Position numbers and translations under genes: made by a program. Source: Phascolarctos cinereus (Eukaryota > Chordata > Mammalia > Diprotodontia > Phascolarctidae). Taken from it: a stretch of 64,000 nt of DNA. The notes beneath the pieces are model-generated. The model did not search any database and was not told the DNA's origin. It saw nothing but the letters and a program-made list of their open reading frames with translations. Positions 56,896 through 64,000 of this stretch are shown in pieces; within the stretch, counting starts at the first letter, position 1; each line of letters starts with the position of its first letter. Location: the NCBI RefSeq assembly GCF_002099425.1, contig NW_018344015.1:11552501-11616500 (forward strand), read 5' to 3'.

Positions 56896-56982
56896 GAGGG
56901 GTGGGGAACCTTGGCTCAAAACCACAGTGTGGCCCTTTGACTGAATCCAAAATTCACAGAACAAATCCCCTTAATAGAAGGG
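56896..56982 (+). mobile_element. hAT-type non-autonomous transposon, one end only
   Basis: 'gaggggtggggaaccttggc', 'acagtgtggccctttgactg', 'aaattcacagaacaaatccc' match one half of a marsupial hAT MITE whose end reads about CAGGGGTGGGGAACC. The opposite inverted repeat is not present. Flanks CCCTAACT (56888-56895) and CCCTAAAT (56983-56990) agree at 7 of 8 bases. Confidence 0.65.
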
Positions 56983-57079
56983 CCCTAAATTATAGTGTCT
57001 CAATTTCCATATTAGAATTCACGATCCACTGCTACATGTTATTTTCCTAATTTTTTCCAGCCTTGTCATCATTCTCATC

Positions 57080-57275
57080 ATAGATTTAAGTCTGGAAAGG
57101 ACCTTATAAATCTTCTAGTTCAATAACCACATTTTACCAGTTAGGTAATTTAAAATAATTTAAATTTATTGACTTATCCAAGGTCATACAAAATATATGT
57201 GGTAGAGGCAAGATTTGAACTCAGCTTTTCCACCAGATACTCCGCTCTTTTCAGTGTACTGTGATCTGCCATCAC
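57080..57275 (-). mobile_element. MIR3-type SINE, antisense
   Basis: 'catagatttaagtctggaaa', 'gacttatccaaggtcataca', 'aagatttgaactcagctttt', 'ccgctcttttcagtgtactg'. A small internal AT duplication lies near 57150. Confidence 0.7.
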
Positions 57276-58957
57276 CTTGCCTTTAATGTCCTATTCTGAG
57301 GCTCATGAAATGAAGGTGACATCCTTGTCAAAAGCTAAGCCAGCACAGTATAAGTGCCAACAGGTCCTGCAATGCCCCAGAGTCTTAAAATATGGTCCTG
57401 ATGACAGAATGTGTTTGCTAGTCAGGAATGTATGGTGATGCCCATCCCTAATAGGTTGCCCAAAAGGGGATTGATTCTTTAGTCACTGCAATCCAGGAAA
57501 TACAAATTTATACAAATAGGCACTTAATTCTGTAGATCCTTCAGCCAACCACATGCAGTTGTATTAATAGTAGCAGTAGTACAGAGACTGAAAAAGTAAA
57601 ACAAAAATGCAAAGAATTTGCCAACTTTCAGATTCTTTATATGTTATGTTCATTTGTATTGGAGGGAAATAAAAATGTAAACAAGCTGAATCCATGTTGC
57701 TCATTTTAAGATTTAGTTGCATCAGATAGAGTCATTAATTCTATTTTTCTCCATGTTTTAATTGATTCAGTGGTCCTGATTTAGTTTCTTTTTTGTGACC
57801 ACATTTATTTTACTACTCTTTTCCTTTTATGCTAAAAGCATGTAATTAAAATTCAGCACAACGTACAATGACATTATAACTAAAGTTGCTTTCACTAATT
57901 TTTTTAAGCTGGAAGCCAAAGAAACATGCACTGAGATGCTGATCTTTACTCATCCAAAGCATACTACTTAATGGTTTTGCAACTCCATTCAATAGCAATA
58001 AACCACTAACATTTCTAACAAAAATGACATTCAGGACCCAAATTGACCTTCTTCTCCATGGGGAAAATGATTCAAACTATTTGGAGGGGGAAAGAGGAAA
58101 AATAAGTGGCCTTTACATGGCTATTCATTTTTCATTGGCATAAAGAAAATGAAATCATACTAAAAATTTTTATGTGTTTTAGGATCTTAATGGCAAAAAA
58201 TGTTTTCCAACAGAACCTCTTGTTACCTCTAGCCTGTGCTCATTCTTACCTATTTTGAATTTCCTTAGGAGCAGCCACATTGAACCACAATGGTTTGTCA
58301 TTTTAAAACTATACGTATCTATTGTTACTCAACAAAACTTACCCGTGATTGTGACCACCAATTTCTTATTTAACAAAGCCAAATGTACCAATAGATCTGA
58401 AATTCAATCTGATACTGTCTTCTCATTCTTTTTCTAGTCCATATATTCACAGCTTTTTTCTTTGTTTAGTCACTTTTAATGGAGATCCTTAATTCTTACT
58501 TTACTATAACTCATTTCAAACAGTTGTTTGGTTAGTAATTTAAGAAAATGCTGTGACTTAGGCATAAAATATGCAATCAAAAATTAAATGCATTACACCC
58601 TGCTACAATCTATCTCTTCTCTGTATTAAGCAATAAACAAAAAAAAGACAAAGCTTTAACTATAAATACCCAAACTACAAATTGAAAAGCTAAAATAAAA
58701 GCTTGTTTACTTGATGTTTCGTAGACCAAAACAAAAACCACCTAGCTGTCATTTTAGTTCAACATTTTAAAACTGAATTCAAACTAGTTGACTTGTGTTT
58801 TTATTACTAATGCCTATCAATTCCTATTATCTAATATTGCTCAGCACATTAGTAGATTGTTGACCTTTGTTTTTTCCAACTGATATTATTTAATTTTTCC
58901 ACTTAACTAATAGTTCTTACCTTTACTAGGGGCTGACAATACCAATTTTGTGATGAC
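57276..58957. other. Repeat-free 1.7 kb, possible conserved non-coding sequence
   Basis: No repeat or exon recognised. Bases 57600-58060 carry several AT-core motifs ('gtcattaattc', 'tttaattgattc', 'catgtaattaaaa'). Inference only; conservation was not measured. Confidence 0.3.
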
Positions 58958-59150
58958 ATGAGGTAATAGAAAGAGTGCTGGACTTGAAATCCTGGACCTG
59001 GATTTCAATCCTGACTCTGCCACTTACTACCTATGTGCCCATGGGCAAGTCACTTGACTTCCCTTGACATTGCTTTCTTCATTTATAAAATATGAGGGTT
59101 GGTTTAGTTGACCTCTAAGGTTGTTTTGAACCTTAAATGTATTCTACCCA
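58958..59150 (+). mobile_element. MIR3-type SINE, full length
   Basis: 'gaggtaatagaaagagtgct', 'ctgactctgccacttactac', 'gtgcccatgggcaagtcact', 'tagttgacctctaaggttgt'. All MIR3 parts in order. Confidence 0.8.
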
Positions 59151-59404
59151 AGAGAGTTTGTAATATATGCTCTCAATAGTTCTAAAGTTAATGGTTGAGG
59201 TTTTCTTGAAAACATAATTATTTGAATCTAAGAGTTTCAAAATAGGAAATTTGGATAAGTAATCTAAAATATTGAGAGTAGAAATGTCAGTATGGATACA
59301 GCCTACTCATTTTCTAATTATGGATGGATGGTTTTGGAAAATAAGCTAATGGGAACCTGATTTTTTGATCAGTTATCACCAACAGAATTTTTTTAATAAG
59401 CATA
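59151..59404. other. Sequence without recognised gene or repeat
   Basis: Nothing recognised on either strand. Confidence 0.4.
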
Positions 59405-59480
59405 ACATTTTTAGATCTAGGAGGAAATTTATTGATCATCTAATCCAATCCCCTAATTTTACAGAAAAGGAGTTTTAAAA
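59405..59480 (-). mobile_element. MIR3 3' fragment, antisense
   Basis: 'tttagatctaggaggaaatt', 'gatcatctaatccaatcccc', 'aattttacagaaaaggag'. Confidence 0.6.
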
Positions 59481-59814
59481 AAACTCCCCACCAAATTATT
59501 TTTCTGTTTCTATCCAAGCCTTTTCTCTCCATAATGGTTGAATTTTCCAACACATATCTGCTGTAGACTAACACAAGTCTTCATTTTCATTTAATATGGA
59601 AAGTGTATGTAAAATATTGAATATTTAAACTCTGTGGAGACTTGATGATCTTATCTTGATTGGCTATTACACTAATAACTCCTTTCATGAAGAATGCACA
59701 GATGTTAAATGCTAAACACTAACTAAATTGGGCCAGTTGCATAGCTCCCTAATGCCTATAACCTAAAATAAGATGTAATTATAATTATTGGAAATTAAAA
59801 GTAAATACCTTCAA
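59481..59814. other. Sequence without recognised gene or repeat
   Basis: Nothing recognised on either strand. Confidence 0.4.
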
Positions 59815-59945
59815 TGCGATCCATTTCAACAGCTTTCTGTAGATTACCTACTATGTTTAAAGCATCTTAGTAGACATTACAGAGAATACAAAAATGAATC
59901 TGTCTACCCTCAGTGTTTACAATTTTGATATACTTTGTAGGAAAC
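59815..59945 (-). mobile_element. L2 3' end, antisense, diverged
   Basis: 'tgtagattacctactatgtt', 'attacagagaatacaaaaat' and 'ctaccctcagtgtttacaat' keep the reversed L2 order. Confidence 0.4.
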
Positions 59946-60562
59946 CATGAAAAAGTATAAAAATGTCCACAAATAAGTTATGTATTACAGCCACTTCACT
60001 TTTATTGTTTTGATCTAAAAAAATCCCTTTTAAGTTCTTAGAAATGCTAATTATTCATGCTGATAAAGGGACATTATGCACATTTTTATAATTATAAATA
60101 TTAATAAAATTTGATAGTGTATGCAATTTACATATTCAATACATAAATAGGATACAGTCCTATAAAGGGATAAATTAATTGTCTAATTCTCAACCCAAGT
60201 AAAACTTGTAGCTATATAAAATGATTTTCATCAAAGGAAACCATACGCACAACAAATGAGACTAATCAAATTTGCTTCATGCAGAGCAGTAGTATAAAGG
60301 ACTCTTTAAATACCATTGCTCTGGAAATGGCAGCATTACTCTAATTTTCTTTTCCATCCCTGTGAATTCTTTTGGTTAGTGGGAACTTGGCTTCCCACAC
60401 CCCATGATCATATTCTCCCCTCTGAATGGTAGCAATGGAGCTCCTGCATGTTGTGTCTGATGCCTTGCATGATGAAGACATGCAATGGCAAGTTCCAGTC
60501 TGCATGCTGCTTAATGAATGTTTTTTTTTCCTTTTCTCTCCTTCCTTGTTATGTGCTTTCAG

Positions 60563-60580
60563 AAGACAACTATGTGGAAG
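60563..60580 (+). other. Candidate 18-nt microexon
   Basis: A pyrimidine-rich tract (60521-60559) ends in 'tgctttcag', followed by AAGACAACTATGTGGAAG and then a 'gtgggt' donor. The 18 bases are a multiple of three and have no stop in the frame that reads EDNYVE with flanking bases. In-frame microexons are known in neuronal genes. No host gene is identified, so this is a signal-level call only. Confidence 0.2.
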
Positions 60581-60640
60581 GTGGGTACTTTCTACCTTAT
60601 TTTCTAAGCTCTCTTTTTATTTATTTTTATTTTATGTTAG

Positions 60641-60671
60641 TACTAAAATGGTACACCTAGAATTAAAAACG
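60641..60671 (+). other. Candidate 31-nt exon-like segment
   Basis: A T-rich tract ends in 'tttatgttag', followed by 31 bases open in one frame (TKMVHLELKT) and a strong 'gtaagt' donor at 60672. It lies only 60 bp after the donor of the first candidate, too short for a normal mammalian intron, so the two could not be spliced to each other. Confidence 0.15.
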
Positions 60672-61984
60672 GTAAGTTGAATGTCTTTTAGCAAATGTGG
60701 TTCATTGACTAGGTACCACTTTTCATACAGAACACTGCTTTCACTTTAGGTGCATTGTATTCTAACCTTACCAATCCCTAATATTTTATGCTCAGTAGAA
60801 TTAAGTATCATGCATAAATAAGGAACATTGACTATCAAATTCTGTATGGAAAAATTGGTACAAAGTATTCCTTTAGTCTTTAGGATAAAGTAATTCTAGC
60901 ATCCACAGACATACTGCATGATCCATTCTTTATTTTTATTAGGCTAAGACATATTCTTTTGTTTCTGTTCGGAATATCAAGCATTATATCATTTGGGGTC
61001 CATTGATTAGAATTAAATCATTTGGCTTATAAAATGCCATAGTATAAGATGGAGTCCTTGTCTAGATTTCAAAACAACTGGTGGGTCAATGGACATTAAA
61101 GCCTATTGCACAGAGACCTGAATGTTGGTAAGTAAAAACGTAAGATTTTGTATTACATTATATCAAACGCTAAACTTGATACAAATCTGTTGGCATGAGA
61201 GTCTGTGAGCTTTTCCATTGGAAATCAAAATTTTAGGGAATTAGATATCTACCAGATATTCTTTGGTTGGAATCTTCATATGCAAATGTCAAAGTCTCCC
61301 CACCTACCTTCACACCACCTTAATTTGAGCTTCCTAAATGGCTAGCAAAAAATTGATCTGAGTGCCCTCAACTAAACATCTGAGTATACTAATAATAACA
61401 AAACTGGAAAGAAAATTGTGGGTGGCATAAAACTGTAGATTGAAGGACCCCTAGTTACATATTGGAATGAACATTTTAATTGTTAGCTTTGACATTCACA
61501 ATGAAACAAAGTACATGGGTCCAAGAAATTCGTCCCTACATTTCATTATATTGTAAAATCTGTCAAATTATAATCAGATAGCAGAAACTTACATGTGTTT
61601 TCTTTTCCACACAGCCTGATAGGCTTTTAAGAAGGATAAAACCTTCCAGCATAGTTTTTTTGTTGTCATTTGAATTTCTAGGTTTAAATAATAGATATTA
61701 AAATAATTAAGTAGTAATACTTAGAAGCTGGTAATAGGATAATTCCACATCATATCTGTAACTATTATAGATGATACCATAATTATTGAGCTGCTGAACA
61801 TTGCTACTATGTCACTTAATATTTAGCAAATAATTCAAAATTAACTCCTTTCCTAGGGTTGTCTCTAGTTATATCTCTCATTTTTCTTTACAACTATTAA
61901 TAGAGACATTTATTGTATGGGACCCTGCATGTCTGATATGTTTTGAATATGATAAATTTCCCACTCAGTGTGTGAATTGAGTCA

Positions 61985-62050
61985 CTCAAGCTACCAACAA
62001 GCATTTATTAAATGCTTATTATGCACCAGAAAGTGAACTAAATGGAGGGG
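61985..62050 (-). mobile_element. L2 3' end, antisense
   Basis: 'caacaagcatttattaaatg' and 'cttattatgcaccagaaagt' are a close match to the reversed L2 terminus. Confidence 0.7.
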
Positions 62051-64000
62051 GAACTATTCTGTTCAATTCTTTTTGGTTCCTTAACTGTTTTGTACAGTAT
62101 GCTACAAAAGCAGTCAAAGTGACCTTTGGAATGCAATTTCCTTGGATTTAGTTACAAACATTCATTAAAAACAATTTTGATGTTTTTTTTCCAATGTTAG
62201 CTTGCTCTACATTTATATTAAATAGAATTATTTCAGGTACCATTTCTACTTGCCTATCATTTAAAATTTTCTTTATCTTTATCTCTCTGAATAATATATC
62301 CCTCTGTGACCATTGCATTAAATATGAGTAATAGTAACAATTCATGTTGTTTTAGGAAGTCAGGGCTAGAGATGATATATATTTGATCTGCTCTACATAG
62401 TATATGTAAACATTATAGATTATCTAAAAATTAAAATGACACCAATAAATATAGCAATTTAAAGAAAAAAAATGTTAACAACATGTAGTTTATCAGATGA
62501 GATATTATTTTAAAAATACAATTCTTGACTGTGACTATTACTCCTGGATATAAATGATCTGGACACATCAGCAGGTCATAATGTCTTTAATCTACTCCTT
62601 TTCTTCTCTGTTATACAACAGAATTCTGTTCCAAGAAGCATTTTTATTTTATTATATCATGTGCATATGATTACATATATATTGATTATATCATGTATGA
62701 TATATAAATATATATTTGCTTATAATGCAATGTGTATCAGAACAATTTTGTGAAAATATCACTGTTACTTTCATTATCAACACAGATTAGTGGCAGACTT
62801 CCTGAAAATCAAAATTACTAAGAATGGAAATATCTTTTTAAAAATCTGTTAGAAATATAGCAGATAACTCCATCAAGTAGTCATCTAGACTTAAGTGAAA
62901 TTTAGGCAGAGAAATCTTTCTTAAATTCACAAAAAAATTAAAAAATGTAAGTAGATTGGTGAATAATTGGTGAGTAATTTGAGAATTCTGTCTTTTTTTA
63001 AAAAATCAGAGTATGTTATTTGATGGGATATTTGTGTGATTTGGGAAAATTGAAAGGAAGGAGAAAAAAATGCTACCTCATTTGGGGGTCTCCATTGCCT
63101 ATAAGGAGGCGTTCAATTTGGAGTTCCTCAAAACGAGGGACAATTATATTAAGGTTAACTTTAATTTCAGACATGAGTAGTTAAAAACTATTCAGATGTA
63201 AAGATGGGATTCACTGGCATTTTCAAAAATATGTATGAACTTTCTTTGTTGAAATTATGTCTTCTCATCTTTCAGAACTGCATGCTATTTGCTTTATAAA
63301 TATTTAAATTTCAAAATGAAATAAAATTCTAAATAGCTTCCCACTACCATACCTGATAAATTTAGTTAGGCCTGCTGAAAATTGATCTACTCTTTCTCCA
63401 AAGCATGTTCTCATAAGGAAATTGAGTTTGCATTGCATGTCTAGTACCTTTTCAGTATTAGAATAAATGTACTTAGATAAGTAAGGAAATCTCCTTTGCA
63501 TTATCATTTCAATGTGACTAAAATTTGTTCATTTAATTATGAAACTGCTCTTTTTTGATGAGGGGAAAAAGATCAGACCCAGCCCATATTTCAGGTTACA
63601 TTCCTTTGGGTTTTATTATTTTTAATGAAAATTTAATCAGAGAAAAATGGCTAGCCCTAACCGGGCTGTGTTGATTCAAAACAGCCTCAACCAAGCGCAC
63701 AAAGGAGAAAAGGAATGTTAAGGGACTGGTTGAACTCAAAATCATTCTCTTAATGCATTTCCTTGTTCCTACTAATACATAGAAACAATTCACGGTGGTG
63801 CATCTACCAGTGTTTTGAGTTGTGGTTCTCTAACTCTTGGCCCCAAAGCATTCCAAATTTTACTTGAAAGAATGCTTTTCGATTTGCCTTTGTGACACAG
63901 ACATATCTCATAGGAAACAAGATGTCTGTCACTGAACATTTTTGTCACTGTGACAATCCCATCTTCCCATGCTCCCTTGTTCATTGCTGACTGTGCTCTT
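62051..64000. other. Repeat-free right end of the window
   Basis: No transposon, exon or RNA gene is recognised apart from AT-rich simple sequence at 62640-62720. Bases 63540-64000 have more even composition and resemble no decayed repeat. A 64-codon minus-strand frame at 63790-63984 matches nothing I know. Confidence 0.35.

Larger units (their letters stand above)
59946..61984. other. Repeat-free 2 kb containing microexon-like signals
   Basis: No transposon recognised. Two short segments with good splice signals lie at 60563-60580 and 60641-60671 (separate entries). Overlapping 84- and 70-codon frames at 60426-60680 run across them and are not recognised. Confidence 0.35.

Noticed and set aside
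60563-60671. The two exon-like segments as consecutive exons of one transcript
   Set aside because: The 60-bp gap is too short for a mammalian intron; at most they are alternatives or one of them is real.
1-64000. A novel multi-gene system
   Set aside because: No set of adjacent coding genes exists here; the density of retroposons and absence of exons point to intergenic or intronic mammalian DNA.

Overview
This window looks like nuclear DNA from a marsupial (metatherian) mammal. It is AT-rich and has no long open frames. It is filled with marsupial and mammalian retroposons: tRNA-derived CORE-SINEs of the MAR1 and WSINE types, MIR and MIR3, L2, CR1/L3, and L1 with the 3' region typical of marsupials. 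The MAR1-type copies, with a 3' tail resembling the end of BovB/RTE LINEs, are the best lineage marker. I cannot tell which marsupial it is. Repeat names come from remembered consensus sequences, not from a search, and edges are good to about 10-30 bases unless a target-site duplication is given.

I find no exon of a known protein-coding gene, no structural RNA gene and no CRISPR array. The window reads as intergenic DNA or the inside of a very large intron. The longest open frames are explained by LINE remains, antisense SINE sequence, simple repeats or chance.

Layout. Bases 1-6500 hold a few L2, L3 and L1 fragments and a possible CR1 ORF1 (esterase-like) remnant at 4414-4698. Bases 6790-7725 are a three-layer nest: an L2 split by a MAR1, which is itself split by a poly-A SINE with a 15-bp target duplication. 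Bases 7730-9285 are repeat-free. Bases 9290-17640 hold L2, MIR, CORE-SINE and hAT fragments around a repeat-free, homeobox-motif-rich block at 12200-12540. A probable solo LTR lies at 18589-19076. Bases 19080-22715 are mostly repeat-free. Bases 23400-29270 carry MAR1, L3, L1 3' end, MIR3 and microsatellites. Bases 29270-32250 are sparse. Bases 32250-45815 are the densest part: L2 blocks, and one L3 copy apparently spread over 3 kb by later insertions including an L1 and a MAR1. Bases 45815-57280 carry SINEs, two hAT-type relics and a 1.6-kb L2 that still holds a recognisable reverse transcriptase C-terminal frame. Bases 57280-64000 are again nearly repeat-free, with one pair of microexon-like signals near 60.6 kb.

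There are no co-operating genes to describe. The window's interest lies in insertion history, in two perfect palindromes, in possible conserved non-coding blocks and in the microexon candidates. I saw no convincing undescribed biological system.
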